Source: Rhodoferax sp.
GTDB taxonomy: Bacteria > Pseudomonadota > Gammaproteobacteria > Burkholderiales > Burkholderiaceae_C
DNA: 64,000 bases
Assembly: GCA_019449595.1 (NCBI GenBank)
Contig: JAGRPL010000004.1
Coordinates: forward strand, 620,001-684,000
Direction: 5' to 3'
The position numbers and the translations under genes were made by a program. This document shows, piece after piece, positions 7,917-15,804 of the stretch. How positions within the stretch are numbered: position 1 is the first letter of the stretch; each line of letters opens with the position of its first letter. The notes below the pieces were generated by a model that saw nothing but the letters and a program-made list of their open reading frames with translations, was not told the DNA's origin and made no database searches.

Positions 7917-10355
7917 ATGCCTACCGCACCGTATTTCCCTGCAGGTGTGACCCGCAACCCCTTTGCGGCCTTGCTGGGTTTTGTCGCGGGCACGGCCCTG
8001 CAGCTGCAGCAGCCGACATTGTGGGGGTGGCCGGTTTATGCGGGACTGGTGGCTCTGGCCGGCATCTTGTATGCGTTTGCAGCTATCAAAAACATAGCAA
8101 ATGGCGGACGCATGGCGGCGCTGGTGCTGGCCTGCGCCCTGCTCGGGGCGGGCGTGGCGGGGCTGCGCGCCGGGGCGTATCTGGCAGACGCGCTGGAGCC
8201 GGCGCTGGAAGGCCGCGACGTGCGCGTGACCGGGGTGGTGGCAAATTTGCCACAGCGCAACGAAGCGGGTCTGCGCTTTCGGCTGGAGGTGGAGTCCGCG
8301 CAGTTGGACGGCCAGCCGGTTGCCGTGGCGCCCCGCATGGACGTGGGCTGGTATGGCGGCGTCTACCTGCGTGGCGACACGCCGGGGGAGGCCCTGGCGG
8401 GCCTGAACCGCCTGCCCGAGGCGCTGCAGGCCGGCGAGCGCTGGCAGATGACCCTGCGGCTGAAGGCGCCCCACGGCAGCCGCAACCCGCACGGGTTTGA
8501 CTACGAGCTGTGGCTGTGGGAGCAGGGCGTGCAGGCCACGGCCTATGTGCGCGCCGGTCCGGCAGACCCGGCTGCGGTGCGGCTGGGGCAGACGGGGCGC
8601 TACCCGGTGGCGCTGGCGCGCCAGCTGGTGCGTGACCGGATCTTTACCCGCGTGGCCCAGCGCCAGACCGCCGGCGTGCTGGCCGCGCTGGTGGTGGGCG
8701 ACCAGGCGGCCATCGACCGGCTGGACTGGGACGTGTTTCGTGCCACTGGCGTGGCGCACCTGGTGTCCATCTCCGGGCTGCACATCACCATGTTCGCCTG
8801 GGGGGCGGCCTGGCTGGTCGGCAGGCTGTGGCGGCGCTCGGGGCGGCTGTGCCTGGCGCTGCCCGCGCCCAGCGCGGCCCTGCTGGGCGGGGTACTGTTG
8901 GCCAGCGCCTATGCCGTTTTTTCCGGCTGGGGGGTGCCGGCGCAGCGGACCTGCCTGATGTTGCTCACGGTGGCGGTGCTGCGCCTGACGGGCGCGCGCT
9001 GGCCCTGGCCGTTGGTGTGGATGCTGGCCTGCGCCGTGGTGGTGGCCGCGGACCCGTGGGCGCTGCTGCAATCCGGCTTCTGGCTGAGTTTTGTCGCCGT
9101 GGGGGTGCTGTTTGCTACCGATTCAGGAGCTGTCCGCGCAGATTCCACGGGTGCTGCGGGGCTGAAAGGCGCCATTTTTTCCAACCTGCGGGAGCAGTGG
9201 GTCATCACCGTGGCGCTGGCGCCGCTCACCTTGCTGCTGTTCGGCCAGATGTCCCTGGTGGGGCTGGCGGCCAATGCGCTGGCGGTTCCGTGGATCACGC
9301 TGGTGGTGACGCCGCTGGCCCTGCTGGGGGTTGCCGTGCCCGCGTTGTGGGCGGTGGCGGCCGGTGCCGTGGACGGACTGCTGGCCTGTCTGCAATGGCT
9401 CGCCAGCTGGCCCTGGGCCACCCTCTCTGTGGCCATGCCCCCCCTGGGGGTGGGGGTTGCCGGGGTGCTGGGGGGCGTGCTGCTGGTGGCGCCGCTGCCG
9501 CGGGCCTTGCGCACCCTGGGCCTGCCCCTGTTGTTGCCGGTGCTGCTGTGGCGCGCGCCGCTGCCGCCACCCGGGCAGTTCGAGCTGCTGGCCGCGGACA
9601 TTGGCCAGGGCAACGCCGTGCTGGTGCGCACTGCCAGCCATGCGCTCCTGTACGACGCCGGCCCCCGCTTCGGTCTGGAAAGCGATGCCGGCAACCGCGT
9701 GCTGGTGCCGCTGCTGCAGGCGCTGCACACGCGGCTGGATACGGTGGTGCTCAGCCACCGGGACGCGGACCATGTGGGCGGCGCGGCCTCCGTGCTGGCC
9801 ATGCAGCCGCAGGCGCAGCTGCTCAGCTCCATCGAGGCGGCCAACGCGCTGCAGACCCTGCATCCGGCGCAACGCTGTCTGGCGGGGCAGCGCTGGGAGT
9901 GGGACGACGTAGCCTTCGAGGTGCTGCACCCGCAGGCGGGGGACTATGACGCCGTGACCAAGTCAAACGCCCTGTCGTGCGTGCTGCGCATCTCCAATGG
10001 GGTGCAGACGGCGTTGCTGGTGGGTGACATCGAGCAGGCGCAGGAAGCGCGGCTGGTGGCCGGTGGCGCGCCGCTGGCAGCGACTGTGCTGCTGGTGCCG
10101 CACCATGGCAGCAAGACGTCCAGCAGCCCGGCGTTTCTGGACGCGGTGGGCCCGCAACTGGCCATCGTGCAGGCGGGGTACCGCAACCGCTTCGGCCACC
10201 CGGCGGCGCCGGTGCTGGTGCGGTACCAGGATCGGCAGGTGGTGGTGCTGGACTCGCCCCATTGTGGTGCGCTCACCTGGCAATCCACCCGACCGCAAGA
10301 CGCATTGTGCACCCGGGCGCAGGGCTTGCGCTACTGGCACCACCGTGTGCCATAG
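7917..10355 (+). CDS. comEC: DNA internalization-related competence protein ComEC/Rec2
   Basis: An 812-aa inner-membrane protein forming the channel through which single-stranded DNA enters the cytoplasm during natural transformation. Domains in order: an N-terminal DUF4131/OB-like domain flanked by membrane helices (about 15-190), the multi-helix Competence domain (about 215-510, including HLVSISGLHITMFAW), and a C-terminal metallo-beta-lactamase-like domain (about 540-785) with LSHRDADHVGG and PHHGSKTSSS motifs. Length is normal for the family. Two copies of the window's short palindrome are in frame here (8082 and 9114), encoding AIKNIA and ATDSGAV peptides in poorly conserved stretches. 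Other competence genes are not in the window. Confidence 0.95.
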   Translation: MPTAPYFPAGVTRNPFAALLGFVAGTALQLQQPTLWGWPVYAGLVALAGILYAFAAIKNIANGGRMAALVLACALLGAGVAGLRAGAYLADALEPALEGRDVRVTGVVANLPQRNEAGLRFRLEVESAQLDGQPVAVAPRMDVGWYGGVYLRGDTPGEALAGLNRLPEALQAGERWQMTLRLKAPHGSRNPHGFDYELWLWEQGVQATAYVRAGPADPAAVRLGQTGRYPVALARQLVRDRIFTRVAQRQTAGVLAALVVGDQAAIDRLDWDVFRATGVAHLVSISGLHITMFAWGAAWLVGRLWRRSGRLCLALPAPSAALLGGVLLASAYAVFSGWGVPAQRTCLMLLTVAVLRLTGARWPWPLVWMLACAVVVAADPWALLQSGFWLSFVAVGVLFATDSGAVRADSTGAAGLKGAIFSNLREQWVITVALAPLTLLLFGQMSLVGLAANALAVPWITLVVTPLALLGVAVPALWAVAAGAVDGLLACLQWLASWPWATLSVAMPPLGVGVAGVLGGVLLVAPLPRALRTLGLPLLLPVLLWRAPLPPPGQFELLAADIGQGNAVLVRTASHALLYDAGPRFGLESDAGNRVLVPLLQALHTRLDTVVLSHRDADHVGGAASVLAMQPQAQLLSSIEAANALQTLHPAQRCLAGQRWEWDDVAFEVLHPQAGDYDAVTKSNALSCVLRISNGVQTALLVGDIEQAQEARLVAGGAPLAATVLLVPHHGSKTSSSPAFLDAVGPQLAIVQAGYRNRFGHPAAPVLVRYQDRQVVVLDSPHCGALTWQSTRPQDALCTRAQGLRYWHHRVP
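8082..8098 (+). repeat. Short palindromic repeat, copy 2 (coding, in comEC)
   Basis: GCTATCAAAAACATAGC, in frame in the N-terminal region of comEC and followed by AAATGGCGG as in copy 1. Confidence 0.7.
9114..9130 (-). repeat. Short palindromic repeat, copy 3 (coding, in comEC, diverged)
   Basis: On the plus strand it reads GCTACCGATTCAGGAGC and is followed by TGTCCGCGCAG. The copy at 53986 has the same layout (GCTAC...AGC then TGTCTGCGCAG), so this looks like a diverged copy of the longer form of the repeat, read on the minus strand. Confidence 0.5.
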
Positions 10356-10411
10356 TGGTGCAGGGCGAGGTGGCCCGAAGCTTGCTCCGTCTGTTGTCAA
10401 AGAGGCTCCGT

Positions 10412-11866
10412 ATGCAGAAATTCGACGAGATGTACACCCAGTTGCCGTATGCGCCGTCTGCCGGCGCCGCGCCGGTGCGGGAACACTACCGGACCTATGA
10501 CGCCTGGCTGGCGCGCCAGCCTAGCGACATGATGGCCCAGCGGCGCGAAGAGGCCGAGATGATCTTCCGCCGCGTCGGCATCACCTTTGCCGTGTACGGC
10601 GAAAAGGATGAGGACGGTGCCGGCGCCGAGCGCCTGATTCCGTTTGACCTGATTCCGCGCATCATTCCGGCGCACGAGTGGGCCCGCCTGGAACAGGGGC
10701 TGGTGCAGCGCGTCACGGCGCTCAACCGCTTCATCCACGATGTCTACCACGGGCAGGAGATCATCCAGGCCGGCATCATCCCGCGCGAGCAGATCGAGCG
10801 CAACGCGCAGTTCCGCCCCGAGATGATGGGCGTGGACGTGCCCAACGCCATCTACTCGCACATCTCGGGCATCGACATCGTGCGCGCCCCCAACGCCCAG
10901 GGTGAGGGCGAGTACTACGTGCTGGAGGACAACCTGCGCGTGCCCAGCGGTGTGAGCTACATGCTGGAAAACCGCAAGATGATGATGCGGCTCTTTCCCG
11001 AGCTGTTCAACGCCCACCGCGTGGCGCCGATTGCGCATTACCCCGACTTGCTGCTGGAAACCCTGCGAGCCAGCAGCCCGGCCACCACGGCTGAGCCCAC
11101 CGTGGTGGTGCTCACCCCCGGCATGCACAACAGCGCCTACTTCGAGCACGCCTTCCTGGCGCAGCAGATGGGGGTGGAGCTGGTGGAGGGGCAGGACCTT
11201 TTCGTGAAGGACAACTTCGTCTACATGCGCACCACGCGCGGCCCGTTGCGGGTGGACGTGATCTACCGCCGCGTGGACGACGACTTCCTGGACCCCGCCG
11301 TGTTCCGGCCTAGCTCCACCCTGGGGTGCGCCGGCCTGCTTGGGGCCTACCGCGCCGGCCACGTGAGCATCTGCAACGCCGTGGGTACGGGGGTGGCCGA
11401 CGACAAGTCCATCTATCCCTACGTGCCCCAGATGATCGCGTTTTATTTGGGCGAGCAGCCCATCCTGAATAACGTGCCCACCTACATGGGCCGCAACCCC
11501 GATGACCTGGTCTACACCCTGGCCAACCTGAAGGACCTGGTGGTGAAGGAGGTGCACGGCGCTGGCGGCTACGGCATGCTGGTGGGGCCGGCGGCTACCA
11601 AGGCCGAGATCGAGGACTTTCGCAAGGCCATCCTGGCCAACCCTGGGGGCTACATTGCCCAACCCACGCTCAGCCTGTCGAGTTGCCCGACCTTCGTGGA
11701 AAGCGGCATTGCGCCGCGCCACATCGATCTGCGCCCGTACGTTCTCAGTGGCAAGACCGTGCAGATGGTGCCGGGCGGTCTGACCCGTGTGGCGCTGAAA
11801 GAGGGCTCGCTGGTGGTGAACTCGTCGCAGGGTGGCGGCACCAAGGACACCTGGATTCTGGAATAG
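10412..11866 (+). CDS. Circularly permuted type 2 ATP-grasp protein (DUF404/DUF407)
   Basis: A 484-aa protein starting MQKFDEMYTQLPYA; the frame is open upstream but the family start is at this ATG. Motifs appear intact: HISGIDIVR, LEDNLRVPSG (about 171-180), LTPGMHNSAYFEHAFLA, RRVDDDFLDP, ADDKSIYPY (about 329-337) and the glycine loop KEVHGAGGYG (about 379). It is predicted to use ATP to ligate a carboxylate to an amine in an uncharacterised peptide-like product. The alpha-E gene follows after 10 bp, so the two form an operon. This is the separate-gene version of the system also found as a fusion at 2562-5159, and by its motifs it is the likelier active enzyme. Confidence 0.93.
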   Translation: MQKFDEMYTQLPYAPSAGAAPVREHYRTYDAWLARQPSDMMAQRREEAEMIFRRVGITFAVYGEKDEDGAGAERLIPFDLIPRIIPAHEWARLEQGLVQRVTALNRFIHDVYHGQEIIQAGIIPREQIERNAQFRPEMMGVDVPNAIYSHISGIDIVRAPNAQGEGEYYVLEDNLRVPSGVSYMLENRKMMMRLFPELFNAHRVAPIAHYPDLLLETLRASSPATTAEPTVVVLTPGMHNSAYFEHAFLAQQMGVELVEGQDLFVKDNFVYMRTTRGPLRVDVIYRRVDDDFLDPAVFRPSSTLGCAGLLGAYRAGHVSICNAVGTGVADDKSIYPYVPQMIAFYLGEQPILNNVPTYMGRNPDDLVYTLANLKDLVVKEVHGAGGYGMLVGPAATKAEIEDFRKAILANPGGYIAQPTLSLSSCPTFVESGIAPRHIDLRPYVLSGKTVQMVPGGLTRVALKEGSLVVNSSQGGGTKDTWILE

Positions 11867-11876
11867 GGAGATCAAT

Positions 11877-12830
11877 ATGCTGTCACGCACCGCCGACCAT
11901 TTGTTCTGGATGGCCCGCTACACCGAGAGGGCCGAGAACACCGCGCGCATGCTGGATGTGAATTACCAGACCACGCTGCTGCCGCAGTCCGACGCGGAGG
12001 CGCAGATCGGCTGGAAGGGCCTGCTCAGCATCAGCGAACTGTTGCCGGCCTACAGCGCCCGCCATGGCGCCATTGCGGCGCGCGACGTGATGGACTTCAT
12101 GGTGAAGGACGAGAGCAACCCGTCCTCCATCCTGTCGTGCCTGGGCGCGGCCCGGGAGAATGCCCGCGCCGTGCGCGGCACGCTCACCACCGAGGTCTGG
12201 GAGACGCAAAACCAGACCTGGCTCGAGGTGCTGCGCCGGGTGAAGACGGGCGAGTTCGACCGGGACCCGGCGCAGTTCTTCGACTGGGTCAAGTTCCGCT
12301 CCCATCTCTCGCGCGGCGTCACCGTGGGCACCATGCTGATCGACGAGTCGCTGCACTTCATGCGCCTGGGCACCTTCCTGGAGCGGGCCGACAACACGGC
12401 ACGCCTGCTGGACGTGAAATTCCATGCATTGCAAAAAGACTTCTTTGGCACGGCTGCCGAGAAGGACCAAGAGTACGACTTCTACCACTGGAGCGCGATC
12501 CTGCGCAGCGTGTCCGGCTTTGAGGTGTACCGCAAGGTGTACCGCGACGTGATCCGCCCCGAGCGCGTGGCCGAGCTGCTCATCCTGCGCCCGGACATGC
12601 CGCGGTCTTTGCACGCCAGCCTCAACGAGGTGGTCAACAACCTGCTGCTGATTGCCAGCGACCCGGCCTGCGAGACCCTGCGCCGCGCCGGCAAGCTGCG
12701 TGCCGAACTGCAGTACGGGCGCATCGACGAGATTCTGGCCACCGGCTTGCATGCCTACCTGACGCAGTTCCTGGATCGCGTGAACGACCTGGGTGGCCAC
12801 ATCAGCCGCGATTTCCTGGTCGCCGCCTAG
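11877..12830 (+). CDS. Alpha-E domain protein (DUF403)
   Basis: A 317-aa all-helical protein starting MLSRTADHLFWMARYTERAEN, the standard alpha-E opening. An AGGGAGA ribosome binding site lies 6-7 bases before the ATG. The conserved arginine and glutamate positions of the first helix (RYTERAENTARM) match the alpha-E half of the fusion at 2562-5159. Alpha-E proteins nearly always sit beside the circularly permuted ATP-grasp and often a transglutaminase; a role as an associated transferase or processing component has been suggested from context only. It is co-transcribed with the upstream ATP-grasp gene and probably with the cupin gene 9 bp downstream. Confidence 0.93.
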   Translation: MLSRTADHLFWMARYTERAENTARMLDVNYQTTLLPQSDAEAQIGWKGLLSISELLPAYSARHGAIAARDVMDFMVKDESNPSSILSCLGAARENARAVRGTLTTEVWETQNQTWLEVLRRVKTGEFDRDPAQFFDWVKFRSHLSRGVTVGTMLIDESLHFMRLGTFLERADNTARLLDVKFHALQKDFFGTAAEKDQEYDFYHWSAILRSVSGFEVYRKVYRDVIRPERVAELLILRPDMPRSLHASLNEVVNNLLLIASDPACETLRRAGKLRAELQYGRIDEILATGLHAYLTQFLDRVNDLGGHISRDFLVAA

Positions 12831-12839
12831 ACTCGCACC

Positions 12840-13325
12840 ATGACGAAAAAGACCACCCCCGTGGCCGTTGCAGCCGCGCAAGCCGCGCCGCGTAGCAAGC
12901 CATCCAACTACCCGCAGCCCTTTGCCGCGCGCATGGCCGGACGCGAGAAGCGGCCCCTGGGAGACCTGTTCGGGTTGAGCCATTTTGGTGTCAACCAGGT
13001 GCGCCTGCTGCCCGGTGCCGGGTCGGCGTTGCGCCACGCGCACTCCCGGCAGGACGAGTTCGTCTACATCCTGCAGGGTGATGCGGTGCTGGTGACGGAT
13101 GCGGGGGAGACACCGCTTTCGGCAGGCATGTGTGCCGGCTTTCGGGCCGGCACCGGCGACGGACACCAGCTGCTCAACCGCAGCGCGCAGGACGTGGTGT
13201 ACCTTGAGGTTGGGGACCGCAGCGCGGGCGACACCGTGACCTATCCCGACGATGACATCCAGGCCGTGCTGGTCGACGGCACGTGGCAGTTCGCCCACAA
13301 GGACGGCACCCCCTACCCACGCTGA
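12840..13325 (+). CDS. Cupin domain protein
   Basis: A 161-aa single cupin. Cupin motif 1 is visible as RHAHSRQDEFVYILQGDAVL (His, His, Glu metal ligands) and motif 2 as GTGDGHQLLNRSA (His). An N-terminal 35-residue Ala/Lys-rich extension precedes it. The ending PDDDIQAVLVDGTWQFAHKDGTPY is typical of a group of small proteobacterial cupins annotated as possible transcriptional regulators or mannose-6-phosphate isomerase-like proteins. Metal binding is likely; the substrate is unknown. It starts 9 bp after the alpha-E stop, so co-transcription is likely, although cupins are not a standard member of that system. Confidence 0.85.
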   Translation: MTKKTTPVAVAAAQAAPRSKPSNYPQPFAARMAGREKRPLGDLFGLSHFGVNQVRLLPGAGSALRHAHSRQDEFVYILQGDAVLVTDAGETPLSAGMCAGFRAGTGDGHQLLNRSAQDVVYLEVGDRSAGDTVTYPDDDIQAVLVDGTWQFAHKDGTPYPR

Positions 13326-13356
13326 CCGCGCTGACCGGCGCTGCTGCCGGCCCGCC

Positions 13357-14622
13357 TTACTGCTGGATGATGGTGGCGTTCAGCCCCTGGGACTGGACGC
13401 GCTGGGCTGCGGCCTGGGCCTCGGGGTAGGTTTCGAACGGCCCGACGCGCACCCGCGTGCGCCGGCCGCTGGCGGTTTCCAGCACCTGCGTGAAAGCGGG
13501 CAGATCGGCGCGCATGAGCCGCGCATGGGCGCTGGCCGCGTTGTCGTCCACGGCGAACAGGCCCGCATTGATGAAGAAGCGCCGGTTGGCGACGGGCTCC
13601 CGCACGCGGGGCGGGCGCTTGCGCGCTGCGGCGGTGCTGCGGGAGGGCTGGGCTGCCGGCTTGCGGGCCATGGTGTCGGTGTCCGGTGCCTTTGCCGCCG
13701 GCGGGGCGGGCGTGGCGGTGGATGGGCTGGCCGGGGCCGCCGCACTGGCTGCGGGCAGGGGGGCAACGGCTGCGCCGGCGGGGGCAGCGTTGGCCGGCCT
13801 TGCAGCGGACGCGGCAACGGCCGGGGCGGATGCGGGGGTGAGGGCGGCGGAGGCTGCCGAGGCAGCGCTGGCAGGCGCACTGGCAGCCGGCAGCGCTGCG
13901 GGCGGGGCCTGCAGTGCGGAAGCCGGGGCAGCGGGCGGTGTGGCCAGTGCAGCGGCCGGCTCCGAGGCCGGCGCCTGACTCAGCGGGGCTTGCGTGGTGC
14001 GGCCCACGGCCACGTTGCGTGGCTCGCCCAGGGCGGCCGGGTTATGGGTCAGCGCGTTCAGGCTGGCAAACACGGCGTACACGCCCACGGCGGCACCCAG
14101 CAGCATGGCATTGATGAGCGCCAGCCACCCCATGCGCCGGCGGCTGCTGGCCTGGGCAGTGAGGGCGGCGCAGGCATCGGCAATGTTGGCGTGGTCGGCC
14201 AGGGCCTTGGCCATTCGCTTGCGGCACTGGATGTGAAACGCGGCCGTGCCGAACAGGCCGGGAACGATGAAGGCCAGGGCCCCGAAAACCAGTGCCAGCG
14301 CCAGCAGTGCGCCCTCGGAAAACTGGAACACCAGGCTGCCAATGCCAAACACCATCAGCGCCAGCCCCACCAGCGCGCCCACATAGGCCAGCGCGGCGCT
14401 GCCCAGGTGGCGGAAGGCCAGCCAGTTCAGGGTGCACAGGCCGGCGGCCCAGTTCCAGCTCGGGCCGGCCCGGTCGGCAGCTTCAAAGCGGCTGAAGCGG
14501 GTGAGGTAGTAGTCGGTGTTGATCGGGCCGATGGCCGCGCGGTAGAGCGTGGTGGTGACGTCTTCCTCCGGCCGGTCGGCGGCGGCGGACGCTGCGGTGG
14601 GAGGGGTGGTGTCGGCGGGCAT
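13357..14622 (-). CDS. Membrane protein with DUF2628 and C-terminal SPOR domain
   Basis: A 421-aa protein. The N-terminal part (about 35-190) resembles DUF2628-type membrane proteins: SWNWAAGLCTLNWLAFRH followed by about three hydrophobic helices. Another helix around MGWLALINAMLLGAAVGVYA leads to a very Ala/Pro-rich periplasmic linker (about 205-340). The last 70 residues are a SPOR domain (RFFINAGLFAVDDNAASAHARL and RVRVGPFETYPEAQAAAQR). SPOR domains bind denuded glycan strands at division sites. A septal or peptidoglycan-linked role fits the neighbouring mltB gene, whose stop lies only 3 bp from this gene's start, so it is the last gene of the MoxR-DUF58-TgpA-MltB operon. Confidence 0.85.
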   Translation of the reverse strand: MPADTTPPTAASAAADRPEEDVTTTLYRAAIGPINTDYYLTRFSRFEAADRAGPSWNWAAGLCTLNWLAFRHLGSAALAYVGALVGLALMVFGIGSLVFQFSEGALLALALVFGALAFIVPGLFGTAAFHIQCRKRMAKALADHANIADACAALTAQASSRRRMGWLALINAMLLGAAVGVYAVFASLNALTHNPAALGEPRNVAVGRTTQAPLSQAPASEPAAALATPPAAPASALQAPPAALPAASAPASAASAASAALTPASAPAVAASAARPANAAPAGAAVAPLPAASAAAPASPSTATPAPPAAKAPDTDTMARKPAAQPSRSTAAARKRPPRVREPVANRRFFINAGLFAVDDNAASAHARLMRADLPAFTQVLETASGRRTRVRVGPFETYPEAQAAAQRVQSQGLNATIIQQ

Positions 14623-14625
14623 GGC

Positions 14626-15804
14626 CTATTTTGGCACGGTACCTGCCGGTGTTTCCAGAGGGGGATTCAGCGCCGCAGCCACTTCCCGGCCCAGCTCAAT
14701 GACGGCCAGGGCGTAATAGGCGCTCCAGTTGTAGCGGGTGATGGCGTAGAAGTTCTCGGTGCCCGCGATGTACAGCGGCGGGGCGTCGCCGTTTTGCAGT
14801 TCGACCAGGGCCAGCGGGCCGGTGTGCTGCAGGGCGGCGGGTTCGAGTTCGACGCCGCCGGCCGCGAGCGCGGCGGGCGTGAAGGTGGGAACGATGTCGG
14901 GCGCCAGCAGGGCGGCCTTGTCCACGCCGGTTGCCGGCAGGCGCGCGGCATAGTGGGTGGGCATGCCGCGTTGCCAGTGGAAGGCCTTGAAGTAGTTGGC
15001 CACCGAGCCGATGACGTCGGCCGCGCTGTGGAACAGGTCGATGCGGCTGTCGCCATCGAAATCGACCGCGTACTTGCTCCAGCTCGAGGGCATGAACTGG
15101 GGCAGGCCCATGGCGCCGGCGTAGCTGCCGCGCAGGGCCAGCGGGTCGGTCCCGGTGCGGTGCGTGAGGCTCAGATAGGCTTCCAGCTCCGACTGGAAGA
15201 AGGCTGCGCGCTGTGCCGCGCGGGGGTGCGCGGCGGGGAAGTCAAAGGCCAGCGTGCTCAGCGCGTCGATCACCCGGTAGGTACCGGTCTGCTGGCCGTA
15301 GATGGTTTCCACACCGACGATGCCGACGATGATGCTGGCGGGCACACCGGTCTCCTGCTCGGCGCGTTCCAGTGCGGCGCGGTTGTCCTGCCAGAACTTC
15401 ACGCCGGCTTTGATGCGCACCGGGTCGATGAAGCGGCTGCGGTAGAGCGCCCAGTTCTTGGGAACGCCGGCCGGTGGAGGGGTGATGGCGCGGGCCACGG
15501 CGGGCTGGTAGCGGGCATGGCCGATGGCCTGACGCACCCACTCGCGGTCCAGGTCGCGCCGGGCGGCAATGTCGTCGGCGATCTGCAGCACCTCGGGGCG
15601 GGTGGCATACAGGGGCCCGCCGGCATCCGCGCGGTTGGCAACGCGCCGGATGGCCTTGGCGTGCTTGCCATGGCGGGCGGTGGCGCTGGCCGTCACGTGG
15701 GACAGGGTTGCCTTTTTTTGGGACTGTTTTGGGGTTGCAGCCTGCGTATGCATTGCGCAGAGCGCTATTAAAAATGTAGCAATCGAGAGGAGTTTGCGTG
15801 TCAC
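14626..15804 (-). CDS. mltB: Lytic murein transglycosylase B
   Basis: A 392-aa periplasmic enzyme that cleaves the glycan strands of peptidoglycan to anhydromuropeptides. The chosen start is GTG at 15804 because its GTGA overlaps the stop of the upstream TgpA gene and gives a signal peptide (VTRKLLSIATFLIALCAMHTQA). Family features include the catalytic glutamate in VGVETIYGQQTGTYRVIDAL, the GAMGLPQFMPSSW segment and the C-terminal NWSAYYALAVIELG region. No lipobox cysteine is placed at the cleavage site as in classical lipoprotein MltB, so the protein is probably soluble. A short palindromic repeat (15764-15780) encodes the hydrophobic core ATFLIA of the signal peptide. Confidence 0.92.
   Translation of the reverse strand: MTRKLLSIATFLIALCAMHTQAATPKQSQKKATLSHVTASATARHGKHAKAIRRVANRADAGGPLYATRPEVLQIADDIAARRDLDREWVRQAIGHARYQPAVARAITPPPAGVPKNWALYRSRFIDPVRIKAGVKFWQDNRAALERAEQETGVPASIIVGIVGVETIYGQQTGTYRVIDALSTLAFDFPAAHPRAAQRAAFFQSELEAYLSLTHRTGTDPLALRGSYAGAMGLPQFMPSSWSKYAVDFDGDSRIDLFHSAADVIGSVANYFKAFHWQRGMPTHYAARLPATGVDKAALLAPDIVPTFTPAALAAGGVELEPAALQHTGPLALVELQNGDAPPLYIAGTENFYAITRYNWSAYYALAVIELGREVAAALNPPLETPAGTVPK
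15764..15780 (+). repeat. Short palindromic repeat, copy 4 (in the mltB signal peptide)
   Basis: GCTATTAAAAATGTAGC, identical over 17 bases to the intergenic copy at 47849. Read on the minus strand it supplies the hydrophobic core of the MltB signal peptide. Confidence 0.8.

Noticed and set aside
13252..15771. Very long plus-strand frame across the SPOR and mltB genes
   Set aside because: Gly/Arg-rich antisense of two clear genes; no domain.
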